Assembly: GCF_016900775.1 (NCBI RefSeq)
Contig: NZ_JACJKN010000012.1
Location: 1-64,000 of the forward strand
DNA length: 64,000 nt
Direction: 5' to 3'
From: Olsenella uli
Lineage (GTDB): Bacteria > Actinomycetota > Coriobacteriia > Coriobacteriales > Atopobiaceae
In this document: positions 55,101 through 62,503 of the stretch, piece by piece
How positions within the stretch are numbered: the stretch's first letter is position 1
Layout of the letters: each line of letters starts with the position of its first letter
Made by a program: the position numbers and the translations under genes
The notes under the pieces: model-generated
Seen by the model: only the letters and a program-made list of their open reading frames with translations
The model's database searches: none
What the model was told of the DNA's origin: nothing

Positions 55101-55366
55101 ATGGCCTCGCGCGAGACGGCGTCTGCGACGCGCCGGCCGTCCCCCCACACCTCCCAGCGCTCCTGGGCCCAGGCGGAGGGGGTGGTGACGGTGACGCCGA
55201 GCGCGAGGCCGCGCGCGGCGAGCGTGCGCTCGGCGTCGAGCGCCTGGGCGAAGCTCGGGACGAGCAGCGCGGCGCGCCCGCCCGCCTCGAGCGCCTCTCT
55301 CAGCGCCCCCTCGACGACGGCTCCGACGAGGGGCTCCTCGGTTGTTCTCACGACATGCAGCGACAT
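52103..55366 (-). CDS. addB: AddB/RexB-type nuclease subunit
   Basis: The 1087-residue partner of AddA. The C-terminal PD-(D/E)XK nuclease has VIDYKHKSDVGF, and an iron-sulfur staple is indicated by LECPYKWF and the last residues CLFCPVLNC. The N-terminal helicase-like half has no recognisable Walker A (the expected loop reads LLVPSFAQ), more like RexB than Bacillus AddB. ATG 55366 follows TGAGGAC. Operon addB-addA. Confidence 0.92.
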   Translation of the reverse strand: MSLHVVRTTEEPLVGAVVEGALREALEAGGRAALLVPSFAQALDAERTLAARGLALGVTVTTPSAWAQERWEVWGDGRRVADAVSREAICARVLARAAARPASPLRVSPGTSALLARLVRRGLPWMPDASAAEGVTAAERALVGLLGAYREELAAAGLVEECEVMAGLAGVLADGGVAAPGMVLAGFPEMPRAVRELVVGLAAGGEVTVVSRAGAGPALAGREALAAELCRLARARGVEAREARAGDAGAAVARAGELGALLDALFRAGGAPCRPTGAVRVLLPAGPSARAELVAREVARLAGEGASEVVIVAPDAAAAWRELSARLLARGVSVRAQLTLPVDKTECGRAYLQFVRAVARLSELARSWPPAEPVEGGVRVALADMSWWPPRELSDFLLSEISHVGAARARALDASWRANRLLTPVALLEQLSSERDTSLQVAAATRELMRGRLGSAASKLLSSFVQGEDAASPVAPEAAAVLSAVLAAAKCLKELGLTADPAEPGAVPLAELVSVAEAALAAQPASMRLEHAAPGARCVARVVPPSAAASLAPGSADALVLLGQTSTESAVPVADDVASALLEAYGVEPRPDALPAARDAFRAALAAARSHVVLERPLFGADGRPAYPSVMLTELLACYGLAADAGAEDLRRALGGASVRMGSETAVGKNAAATGRAPARVGSETPAPAGRIDDASRPLVSPPPEGIPAEEARPLLSASQIETYLECPYKWFSLRRLRLRDADAGFTGAEMGTFAHRVLEVTHRDLLARALERRLGAHVLEDLRAASPDAMQSEEYRARVEELVALAQAAPAERVPGSAPRSPEELERARAVLEEEFDAHLSHQYQLMGKKRPRPLPQALVAHSAQQAGQLRALRRDLATLLDYEAGLFEGFEPRLFEWGFGRGGAEVEYAGVRLTGTIDRVDVDAHGQAVVIDYKHKSDVGFAREYDVFPKGGPAPGAPALPRRVQSLIYGQVVRRAFPGLAVRAAVYLCTKGGHALAGAVDENLAENVFGGRAPSAARLERVCVPRAEGFGRAGERGMEALLDSCEEAVAAAISRMLAGDIEAAPVDADACLFCPVLNCERRLRK

Positions 55367-55433
55367 GCGGTCCTCACGGCTCGACGGTTCTTCTCGCCAG
55401 AAATCGTAGCGCAGCGCCCGGACGGAAACGACG

Positions 55434-55730
55434 TCACGCCCCGTCGCCGATGCGCGCGAGGACCGTCCGGTAGCCGCCTGCGGGGCCGTTGAGGCACTTG
55501 GAGACGCGCGACACCGTCGTCGACGAGGCCCCCGTCGCCTGGGAGACGTCCACGTAGGACGCGCCGGCGGAGAGCATCGAGGCGACCTCGAGGCGCTGCG
55601 AGAGGTCGTCGATCTCGCGCGCGGTGCAGAGGTCGGCGAGAAACGCGCGCGCCTCCTCGGGCGTCTCGAGGGAGCAGAGCGCGGCGAGGAGCCTCGTGAC
55701 CTCGTTCTTCTCGGCTGCTCGCTCGTGCAT
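55434..55730 (-). CDS. YerC/YecD family TrpR-like regulator
   Basis: A 98-residue helical DNA-binding protein of the TrpR superfamily: LTPEEARAFLADL-type N-terminal helices (TPEEARAFLADLCTAREIDD), and the helix-turn-helix SYVDVSQATGASSTTVSRVS. The target is unknown, and such genes often sit near DNA-repair or aromatic-metabolism loci. ATG 55730 follows GAGGAGGGAGACC. An inverted CTTTA/TAAAG pair lies upstream at 55763-55778 and could be its own operator. Confidence 0.88.
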   Translation of the reverse strand: MHERAAEKNEVTRLLAALCSLETPEEARAFLADLCTAREIDDLSQRLEVASMLSAGASYVDVSQATGASSTTVSRVSKCLNGPAGGYRTVLARIGDGA

Positions 55731-55762
55731 TGGTCTCCCTCCTCGCGTCATGCCCCGCAATA

Positions 55763-55778
55763 CTTTAGCGTAATAAAG
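55763..55778. promoter_or_regulatory. CTTTA-N6-TAAAG palindrome upstream of YerC-like gene
   Basis: An inverted repeat in the only AT-rich stretch before the gene. Autoregulation is plausible by analogy with TrpR-family proteins but is inferred only from position. Confidence 0.4.
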
Positions 55779-55817
55779 CAATCTCGCAAGCGGGGCCCCG
55801 GACCCGGTCCCTCCCGC

Positions 55818-55853
55818 GCGAAAAAACGGCCGCCGCCCTGGGGCGACGGCCGT
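55818..55853 (-). terminator. Terminator of efp
   Basis: On the minus strand ACGGCCGTCGCCCC pairs with GGGCGGCGGCCGT and is followed by TTTTTT, 23 nt after the efp stop codon. Confidence 0.9.
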
Positions 55854-55875
55854 CATGGTTGCGCTGCGGCAGCTG

Positions 55876-56439
55876 CTACACGCGGCTCACGAACTTGCCG
55901 GTGCGGGTGTCCACCTTGATGCGCTCGCCCTGGTTGAGGTACATCGGGACCTGGATCACGGCGCCGGTCTCGATGGTGGCGGGCTTGGTGCCGCCCTGGA
56001 CGGTGTCGCCCTTGAAGCCCGGGTCGGTCTCGGTGATCTCGGCCTCGATGAACATCGGGGGCTCCACGCCCAGAAGCTCGGTGTCGGCGTAGAGGAGCTG
56101 CGCGTTGTCGTTCTCCTTGAACCACTTGGCGTTGTCGCCGATGAAGTCGGCCGGGAGCTCCACCTGCTCGTAGGTCTCGTTGTCCATGAAGTAGTAGGTG
56201 TCGCCGTCGTTGTAGAGGTACTGCATCTCCTTGGTGATGAGCTGCACGTTCTCGAACTTGGTGCCGGCGTTGCAGGTCTGATCGATCACGCGGCCGCTCT
56301 TGAGGTCGCGGATCTTGTAGCGGACGAAGGCGCCGCCCTTGCCGGGCTTGACGTGCTGGAACTCAACGATCGTGTAGTACTTGTCGTTGATCTTGAGGCC
56401 CATGCCGTTCTTGAAGTCTGCGGTGCTGATGGTTGCCAT
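55876..56439 (-). CDS. efp: Elongation factor P
   Basis: A 187-residue translation factor that relieves ribosome stalling at proline runs. The N-terminal KOW-like domain contains the tip loop HVKPGKGGAFVR with a lysine, and two OB folds follow (IQVPMYLNQGERIKVDTRTG at the end). Length is standard. ATG 56439 has AAAGGCG upstream. In related genomes it normally follows pepP directly; here the man-PTS lies between. Confidence 0.97.
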   Translation of the reverse strand: MATISTADFKNGMGLKINDKYYTIVEFQHVKPGKGGAFVRYKIRDLKSGRVIDQTCNAGTKFENVQLITKEMQYLYNDGDTYYFMDNETYEQVELPADFIGDNAKWFKENDNAQLLYADTELLGVEPPMFIEAEITETDPGFKGDTVQGGTKPATIETGAVIQVPMYLNQGERIKVDTRTGKFVSRV

Positions 56440-56493
56440 ATGGGACGCCTTTCTTGTCGTGCTGCATACGGGTATGTAGTCTAGCACCGTCGT

Positions 56494-56574
56494 GACGGGG
56501 GAGTTGCCGGCGCTCCGGCCCCGGTCACATATCTACCATGTGACCGCGGCCGGAGCGCCGGCAACTCCCCCGTC
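56494..56574. repeat. 37-bp near-perfect inverted repeat downstream of DUF956 gene
   Basis: Arms 56494-56530 and 56538-56574 match at 36 of 37 positions around loop ATCTACC. The left arm starts GACGGGGGAGTTGCCGGC. It lies between the DUF956 stop codon and the efp leader and may terminate or protect the PTS transcript. No T-run follows. Confidence 0.9.
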
Positions 56575-56579
56575 CCCCG

Positions 56580-56966
56580 TCACGCCCGGCGCGTGATGCG
56601 ACGCCAGAGGCCGCGCAGGCCCGCCGTTATCACATCGAAGAAGTTGAGCGAGCGCACGACCTTCTCGTTGCCCACGTGGTCGCGGATGGCGCGCAGCGTG
56701 GCGTGGTTGTTGCGGGTGGAGAACGCATAGTGGCCGTTCTGCTTGGTGAAGATGGCGAAGCGCGGGATCAGCCGGCCGCCGAACATCACCGAGGCGGCCA
56801 CGTGGTCGATCTCGTCCCAGGGAATCTGGATGTAGTCCTCGACGTTCTTCTCGTTGTAGTACTCGAACGCCCGGTCCCCCACCATGACGTTGCCATAGGA
56901 GGAGAGCCCCGAGAAGGACGACGCGGGGGTCGTGAGCTCGACCTTGGTGTTCTGAGATTGGGCCAT
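56580..56966 (-). CDS. manO: DUF956 family protein (ManO)
   Basis: A 128-residue PH-like small protein of the DUF956 family, which is found almost only at the end of mannose-family PTS operons, as here. YGNVMVGDRAFEYYNEKN and IPWDEIDHVAASVMFGG are characteristic. The function is not established; a regulatory or membrane-associated role with the PTS is likely. ATG 56966 follows GAGAGGAG. Confidence 0.85.
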   Translation of the reverse strand: MAQSQNTKVELTTPASSFSGLSSYGNVMVGDRAFEYYNEKNVEDYIQIPWDEIDHVAASVMFGGRLIPRFAIFTKQNGHYAFSTRNNHATLRAIRDHVGNEKVVRSLNFFDVITAGLRGLWRRITRRA

Positions 56967-56994
56967 CGTGGAAGCTCCTCTCCGTGGTACAAGA

Positions 56995-57047
56995 GCGGGG
57001 CCGCGCCCCGGAAGGTCATTGTGACACTTCCTGCGGGACGCGGCCCC
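56995..57047 (-). promoter_or_regulatory. Intercistronic hairpin between manZ and DUF956 gene
   Basis: CGGGGCCGCG and CGCGGCCCCG flank GGAAG/CTTCC in the ~105-bp gap. It probably stabilises the upstream PTS mRNA and lowers DUF956 expression. Confidence 0.6.
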
Positions 57048-57072
57048 GAGAAGTCGGGCCTGGGCCTGAGGC

Positions 57073-58017
57073 CTAGAGCAGGCCGATGAGGTGACCAACG
57101 ATGCCGATGGCAAACATGCCGATGATGATGGCGATCGGGGAGACCTTCTTCTTGAGCAGCCAGCAGCACAGCAGCGTCACGCCCACGGCGGCGAGGCCGG
57201 GGATGAGGCTGTCGAGGTTGGCCTGGAGCGTGGTGACCTTCTCGACCTCAAGGCCGGTCGCGCCGAGCGAGGAGAACTGGGACAGCGCGCTGTGGATGGC
57301 GTCGGCAACGCCCTGGCCGCCGTTCTCGGCGGTCTCGGCGATGGCAGTCCAGTCGATGTAGGCGCCCTCGGACTGCGTGACCGTGGAGACGACCGGCGCG
57401 AAGGAGATGGAGACCCAGCGCTCCACCAGGCCGCCGATGACGAACATGCCGAGGATGGAGGCGCCCTCGGTGATCTTGCCCATCAGGCCGCCGGAGAGGT
57501 CCTTGGTGATGGAGGTGCCGAGCTTGTAGCCGAACTCCTGGGCGTACCACATGAACGCCAGGCGCATGATGTTCCACACCACGAAGAAGAGGATCGGGCC
57601 GAGGATGGAGCCGCCCATCGCAAGCGAGGCGCCGAGGGCGCCGAGCAGCGGGCGGGCGGTGAACCAGAAGACCGGGTCGCCGACGCCGGCGAGCGGGCCC
57701 ATCATGCCGACCTTGACGCCCTGGATGGCGGTGTCGTCGACGGGGGCGCCGTTGGCGCGGTCCTCCTCGAGGGCGAGCGTGACGCCGATGACGGGCGACG
57801 ACACGTACGGGTGCGTGTTGTAGAACTCCATGTGACGCTTGAGCGCCGCGATCTGGTCATCCTTGTTGGTGTAGAGCTTCTTGATGGCCGGGATCATGGA
57901 GTAGCACCAGCCACCGTTCTGCATGCGCTCGTAGTTCCAGGAGCCCTGGAGGAACTGGTGGCGCCACCAAACGGAGATGCGGTCCTTCTGGGACAGCGTG
58001 ATCTTGTTCTCTGCCAT
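57073..58017 (-). CDS. manZ: Mannose-family PTS EIID component
   Basis: The 314-residue EIID membrane protein. Start region WWRHQFLQGSWNYERMQNGGWCYSM and GPLAGVGDPVFWFTARPL are family signatures, and the C terminus is a membrane helix. With EIIC it forms the sugar channel for mannose, glucose or related hexoses. ATG 58017 follows GGGAGGAGAG. Part of manX-manY-manZ-manO. Confidence 0.96.
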   Translation of the reverse strand: MAENKITLSQKDRISVWWRHQFLQGSWNYERMQNGGWCYSMIPAIKKLYTNKDDQIAALKRHMEFYNTHPYVSSPVIGVTLALEEDRANGAPVDDTAIQGVKVGMMGPLAGVGDPVFWFTARPLLGALGASLAMGGSILGPILFFVVWNIMRLAFMWYAQEFGYKLGTSITKDLSGGLMGKITEGASILGMFVIGGLVERWVSISFAPVVSTVTQSEGAYIDWTAIAETAENGGQGVADAIHSALSQFSSLGATGLEVEKVTTLQANLDSLIPGLAAVGVTLLCCWLLKKKVSPIAIIIGMFAIGIVGHLIGLL

Positions 58018-58035
58018 GTGTACTCTCCTCCCTTC

Positions 58036-58848
58036 CTACTCGTAGTCGTCCAGGATGTCGCCCAGCGGGTCGCCCGAGCCGATGGCGCCGGCGCCGGACT
58101 TGGCGACGTCCTTGAGGCCCAGGTAGATGAGGGCCAGGGAGAGGCCGATGGCGCCGAGGGCGATGAGGGTGAGCTCGGAGATGGCGGCGAGGCAGAAGCC
58201 GAGCGCGAAGAACGGCCAGACCTCGTTGGTCGCCATCATGTTGATGACCATGGCGTAGCCGACGGCCGCGACCATGCCGCCGCCGATCGTCATTCCCTCG
58301 TTGAGCCACGCGGGCATCATGTTGAGGGCGCCCATGACGGCGTCGGACGGGATGAAGCAGAGGGCCGCCGCCGGGATGGCGATGCGGATGCCCTGCATGC
58401 AGATGGCGATGATCTGCCAGAGCTCGATGGCCGCGAAGTTGCCCTTGGCCGCCGCGCCGTCCTGGATGTGGACCACGGGGATGGCGAGGGTGCGGACGAT
58501 CATCGTGAGGAAGAGGCCTGCCACGGACAGCGGGACGGCCACGGCGATGGCCGTGGAGATGGCCGTGGACTGGTCGGAGCCGCCGTTGATGGCGATGACC
58601 ATGAGGATGGCGGAGGCCACCGACGCGAGGGCCGCGTCAGGGGCGACGGCCGCGCCGACGTTGGCCCAGCCGAGGGCCATCATCTGCAGGGTGCCGCCGA
58701 GGATGATGCCAGCCTCGAGGTGCCCGCTCACCAGACCGATGAGCGTGCACGCGACGAGCGGCTGGTGGAACTGCCACTGGTCAAGGATGCCTTCCATGCC
58801 GGCGAGGAAGGCAACGATGACAATCAGGATGATTGTGAATACCGACAT
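58036..58848 (-). CDS. manY: Mannose-family PTS EIIC component
   Basis: The 270-residue EIIC permease: about eight membrane segments, start FLAGMEGILDQWQFHQPLVA and the motif GGTLQMMALGWANVGAAVAPD conserved in ManY. It transports the sugar while EIIB phosphorylates it. AAGGAGGGAAAC precedes ATG 58848. It is 13 bp downstream of manX. Confidence 0.96.
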   Translation of the reverse strand: MSVFTIILIVIVAFLAGMEGILDQWQFHQPLVACTLIGLVSGHLEAGIILGGTLQMMALGWANVGAAVAPDAALASVASAILMVIAINGGSDQSTAISTAIAVAVPLSVAGLFLTMIVRTLAIPVVHIQDGAAAKGNFAAIELWQIIAICMQGIRIAIPAAALCFIPSDAVMGALNMMPAWLNEGMTIGGGMVAAVGYAMVINMMATNEVWPFFALGFCLAAISELTLIALGAIGLSLALIYLGLKDVAKSGAGAIGSGDPLGDILDDYE

Positions 58849-58861
58849 GTTTCCCTCCTTC

Positions 58862-59857
58862 TTATGCCTGGGCTGCCAGCTCGGACTTGGCCTTGTTCAT
58901 CATGGAGTCGAAGTTCTCGGGCGAGTCGGCGGGGACCTTGCGGACGTCGAACTTGATGCCCTTGGCCGCGAGCTTCTCGATGGTGTCGTAGTCGTCCTGG
59001 TCCATGGCGATGGCCTGGGTCACGACGACCTTGCCCACGGAGTGGGCCATCGAGCCGAGGTTGACCTCCTTGATGTCCACGCCGCCCTCGACGCAGGCGA
59101 GAAGGTCCTGCGGGGTCTCGAAGAGCAGCATCGCCTTGGTGGCGCCGAAGCGCGGGTCCTTGGCGACCTCGATCATCTTCTTGATGGGGATGACGTGGGC
59201 CTTGACTCCCGGAGGCGCGGCCTGCTGGATCATCGTCTTGCGCAGCTCGTCGTGGGCGACGCCGTCGGAGACGACGATGATGCGGTCGGGGTTGGTCTGC
59301 TTGGTCCACGTGGTGGCCACCTGGCCGTGGAGCAGGCGGGTGTCGACGCGGCACATGACGAACTTGATGTGCCCGTCGCCGAGGACGGTGCCCTCGGGGA
59401 TGGCGCCGGTCGGGGCGGACGCCGGAGCCGCTGCGGCCGCGGGCGCGGCCTCGGCGGGGGCGAGCTCCTCGGGCTTGATGCAGACGCCGGCCTTGGCCTC
59501 GGGATAGATGGCCTTGGCGACGTCGGCGGCGGTGTCGGCGCCCATGCGCTCACCGTAGGCCGAGATGAGCATCGGCAGGTTCATACCGCCGACGGCGACC
59601 CAGGTCGGGTGCTCCTCCAGCAGGAGCGAGACCTGGTTCCAGGGCGTGCCACCCTGGAGGTCAACCAGGAACAGGACCTGCTCCTGGTCCTCGAAGCCGG
59701 AGACAGCGTCGAGGATCTTCGCCCTGAGGTCATCTGGCCCCATGTCGGGCGTGAGCGTCACGGCGGCAACGTTCTCCTGAGGGCCAAAGATCATCTGGCC
59801 GGACATCTTGATGCCCTCGGCGAACGAGCCGTGACTGGCTAGAACAATGCTAACCAC
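58862..59857 (-). CDS. manX: Mannose-family PTS EIIAB component
   Basis: The 331-residue cytoplasmic protein fuses EIIA (phospho-His in VLASHGSFAEGI, residue 9; VLFLVDLQGGTPWN) to EIIB (phospho-His in CRVDTRLLHGQVATTW, about 180) through an Ala/Pro linker (about 135-155). It passes phosphate from HPr to the sugar. The start is GTG 59857 after AAGGAGG. First gene of the operon. Confidence 0.96.
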   Translation of the reverse strand: MVSIVLASHGSFAEGIKMSGQMIFGPQENVAAVTLTPDMGPDDLRAKILDAVSGFEDQEQVLFLVDLQGGTPWNQVSLLLEEHPTWVAVGGMNLPMLISAYGERMGADTAADVAKAIYPEAKAGVCIKPEELAPAEAAPAAAAAPASAPTGAIPEGTVLGDGHIKFVMCRVDTRLLHGQVATTWTKQTNPDRIIVVSDGVAHDELRKTMIQQAAPPGVKAHVIPIKKMIEVAKDPRFGATKAMLLFETPQDLLACVEGGVDIKEVNLGSMAHSVGKVVVTQAIAMDQDDYDTIEKLAAKGIKFDVRKVPADSPENFDSMMNKAKSELAAQA

Positions 59858-60062
59858 CGCATACCTCCTTTTCCAAACGCGGACTCTTACCTAACGGACA
59901 GCAGTGCACGAAGCACTGGGTTCCCCCTGCACACTTTCTCCCCCATTGCTTCACGCACCGTCCATATTCTACCAACTTGTGAACAACTCGTGAAGGTGTC
60001 TCGTTAACATTTCCGACATCAACGGGGGCGCCTACTCGGGACGTCGTTCGGGGGCAGGCCCC
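59858..60062 (-). promoter_or_regulatory. Promoter and leader of the man-PTS operon
   Basis: On the minus strand TTCACG and TAGAAT are 17 bp apart (about 59998-59971). Two direct repeats of the form CTNGTGAA lie within it and could bind a regulator. A small CAGTGC/GCACTG hairpin (59902-59918) sits in the ~100-nt leader. This is most of the 312-bp gap before the M24 peptidase gene; the rest is the long inverted repeat. Confidence 0.6.
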
Positions 60063-60144
60063 TTCGCCTATTTGGGGACAGGCCCCTTTTAGGCAAGTCT
60101 CTGAAAAGACTTGCCTAAAAGGGGCCTGTCCCCAAATAGGCGAA
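60063..60144. repeat. Perfect 38-bp inverted repeat (GGGGCCTGTCCCC family)
   Basis: Arms 60063-60100 and 60107-60144 are exact complements around the loop CTGAAA. The arms contain GGGGACAGGCCCCTTTTAGG, the core seen at ddl and dfx. It lies 25 bp after the M24 peptidase stop codon and upstream of the PTS promoter. Confidence 0.95.
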
Positions 60145-60169
60145 AGAATGGGTGCCTTCCCCGCTGGCG

Positions 60170-61294
60170 CTATGCGTCCACCACCACGAGGTCGTGGGTG
60201 GACTCGGTGAAGGGCTCGAAGCCCGCCTCGGTCACGAGGCCAAAGTCCTCGAGGCGGATGCCAAAGCGCCCGGGCAGGTAGATGCCCGGCTCGATGGTCA
60301 CGACCGAGCCGGCCGGCACCGGGCGGTCCCAGCGGCTGTTGAAGTTGGGGCGCTCGTGAATCTCGAGTCCCACGCCGTGGCCGAGGCCGTGGCCGAAGTT
60401 CTCCCCGTAGCCCGCCTCGGAGATGACGTCCACGGCGATCTGGTGGATGTCCCTGCCCACCACGCCGGCGCGCACGGCGGCCGCGCACGCCTCGTGGGCG
60501 CGGCGCACGACGTCGTAGACGCGGCGCTGCTCGTCGGTGGGCTCGCCCACGCAGACGGTGCGCGTCATGTCGGCGTGGTAGTCGCAGACGGCGGCGCCGT
60601 AGTCCATCACGATGAGGTCGCCGCGCTTGACGACGTAGGGGCCCGGCTGCGCGTGCGGGTTCGCGCCGTTGGGCCCGGCCGCGATGATCGTGCCAAAGGA
60701 GAGGGCGTCGGCGCCGTGGCTGAGCATGTAGTTCTCGAGCTCCACGCGGATCTCCTGCTCGGTCTGGCCCGCGCGGATGAAGCCGCAGATGTGGTCGAAG
60801 GCGGCGTCGGTCACGTGCTGCGCGCGGCGCATGAGCCCGACCTCCTCGGAGTCCTTCACCATGCGCAGGTCGCAGATGTCGGCGTGGAGGCGCGGCGTGA
60901 GGCACGCGACGGAGGCCGCGGCGAGCTCGGCGTTGAAGGCGTCGAAGAACGCGAGGTCGCAGGTGTCCTCCACGGCCACGACCCGGGCGCGCGCCGCGCA
61001 GACGCGCGCGGCCGCCCAGGCGGCGGGGGCGACGGCCTCCTGGTCGATCTCCCAGGCGCACCCCTCCCCGAGCCGCTCGAGGAAGGTGTTGTAGTAGCGC
61101 GAGTCCGTGTGGAGCCAGAGGCGCTCGGCGGTGACGACGGCCGTGTGGGCGACCTCGTCGTCGAAGGTGCGCTCGGCGCCGGTGAGCCAGCGCAGGTCGG
61201 GGTTGTTGCGCAAGATGACCGCGTCGTAGCCGCGCTCCGCCATGAGGGCGCGCAGGCGCTCCACGCGCCCGGCGCACGCCGTGCTGTCTGCCAT
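60170..61294 (-). CDS. Xaa-Pro aminopeptidase family (peptidase M24)
   Basis: A 374-residue PepP/PepQ-like metallopeptidase. An N-terminal creatinase-like domain precedes the pita-bread fold with the metal ligands in LIVMDYGAAV (Asp), DYHADMTRT (Asp), GHGLGHGVGLEIHE (His), SVVTIEPGIY (Glu) and RLEDFGLV (Glu). It should cleave X-Pro peptides. AAGGAGAAGAAC precedes the ATG. It is next to the aroB-like gene; in related genomes efp follows it. Confidence 0.95.
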   Translation of the reverse strand: MADSTACAGRVERLRALMAERGYDAVILRNNPDLRWLTGAERTFDDEVAHTAVVTAERLWLHTDSRYYNTFLERLGEGCAWEIDQEAVAPAAWAAARVCAARARVVAVEDTCDLAFFDAFNAELAAASVACLTPRLHADICDLRMVKDSEEVGLMRRAQHVTDAAFDHICGFIRAGQTEQEIRVELENYMLSHGADALSFGTIIAAGPNGANPHAQPGPYVVKRGDLIVMDYGAAVCDYHADMTRTVCVGEPTDEQRRVYDVVRRAHEACAAAVRAGVVGRDIHQIAVDVISEAGYGENFGHGLGHGVGLEIHERPNFNSRWDRPVPAGSVVTIEPGIYLPGRFGIRLEDFGLVTEAGFEPFTESTHDLVVVDA

Positions 61295-61375
61295 GTTCTT
61301 CTCCTTAGTCTCTGAGGTGCTGTCGGTTGCCGCCCCCAGGCGGCGGGAGGGTCGAGAGGCGCGCGTTGCGCCGGG

Positions 61376-62503
61376 CTAGCTGGGGCGCGAGGCGCACCAG
61401 GCGCCGACGTGCTCGGCGAGGAGGTCGTCCGGCACCATGGAGAGGCGCACCCGGCCGAGCGAGCGGGGCAGCGCGAGCATGAAGCGGTTGGTGCGGCGGT
61501 AGCGCTCCTCGCGCATGGCGGCGATGAGGGCGTCGGCGTCCACGCTCGCCTCCACGGTGCCGAGGCCAAGGCGCTCGAGCAGCTCGTCCTGCGTGAACAT
61601 GTCGTCCAGGGAGAGCTGGTCCTGGGCGGCGGCGAGGCGCGCCGCGAAGCGCATCCCGTCCGCGATCAGGCTCGAGGCGGGGACCTCGGGCCCCAGGAGG
61701 GTGCGCAGCGGGCGGGCGAGGTCCATCGCGTAGCCGATGGACTGCCGGGTGGAGACCGCCGTGGACGAGACCACCCGGCCGCGGCTCTTGACCGAGTCGA
61801 GGAGCTGCGCGAGCGTGGCGGCGACGTCGCCGGAGACGAGATCGTCCGTGGCGTCCCACAGGCGCTCGAAGGCCTTGTTGGAGTCGCAGGCGGCCGTCTG
61901 CGCCATGAGAGCGAAGGCAAGGCGCGCGGGCTCCCCCGCCGGGTCGAGGTCAAAGAGGCCGATGTCGATGATCGAGAAGCGCGCCGAGCCGTCCTGGACC
62001 ACCATGCGGGGAAGCCCGGGCAGGTCGAGGGCGCGGGGCGTGGCCCCGGCGACGAGCGCGCTCGCGGCGTCGAGCGGGACCTCGGCGAGCGAGGTGCCGC
62101 CGCACCACGAGGAGCAGGCAAAGGAGGCCACCGAGAGCGTCTCGTAGCCGCCCACGGCGACGACGAGGTCGTCCGCGGTGATGTGCTCCTCGGCGAGAAG
62201 GACGTCGAGCGCCTGGACGCGCGCGAGGTCGCACGCCCCGGCCGGCATCTCGAGGGGACGGACGTCGAAGCCCTCGTCGGAGAGGTCGCGGTGGAGCGCG
62301 TCGACGAGGCCCGCAGGCGCGCCCGCCTCGCGCACGAGCGCGCAGGAGTGGGGCTTGCCGACGACCGAGCGCAGGTCATGCGCGACGTTCGACGAGATGC
62401 CGAGCCCTCCCCTCACGTCCATCGAGCCGCCGCGCAGGGTCACCCACTGGCGCTGCGGCCGGATCTCGGGCAGCTCCGCGGCCGCCGCCTCGTTCTCGCT
62501 CAT
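61376..62503 (-). CDS. 3-dehydroquinate synthase (AroB)-like protein lacking active-site motifs
   Basis: A 375-residue AroB-family protein by position (next to aroK), length and overall pattern, but key motifs are replaced. GGGxxGDxxGF reads GGYETLSVASF (118-128), PTTLL reads PLDAA (143-147), GHTxGHAxE reads RQSIGYAMD (253-261) and HGEAVAxGM reads ASSLIADGM (276-284), so the zinc ligands and NAD loop appear absent. It may be a scaffold, a regulator or a repurposed enzyme. Its ATG overlaps the aroK stop (ATGA). Confidence 0.78.
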   Translation of the reverse strand: MSENEAAAAELPEIRPQRQWVTLRGGSMDVRGGLGISSNVAHDLRSVVGKPHSCALVREAGAPAGLVDALHRDLSDEGFDVRPLEMPAGACDLARVQALDVLLAEEHITADDLVVAVGGYETLSVASFACSSWCGGTSLAEVPLDAASALVAGATPRALDLPGLPRMVVQDGSARFSIIDIGLFDLDPAGEPARLAFALMAQTAACDSNKAFERLWDATDDLVSGDVAATLAQLLDSVKSRGRVVSSTAVSTRQSIGYAMDLARPLRTLLGPEVPASSLIADGMRFAARLAAAQDQLSLDDMFTQDELLERLGLGTVEASVDADALIAAMREERYRRTNRFMLALPRSLGRVRLSMVPDDLLAEHVGAWCASRPS

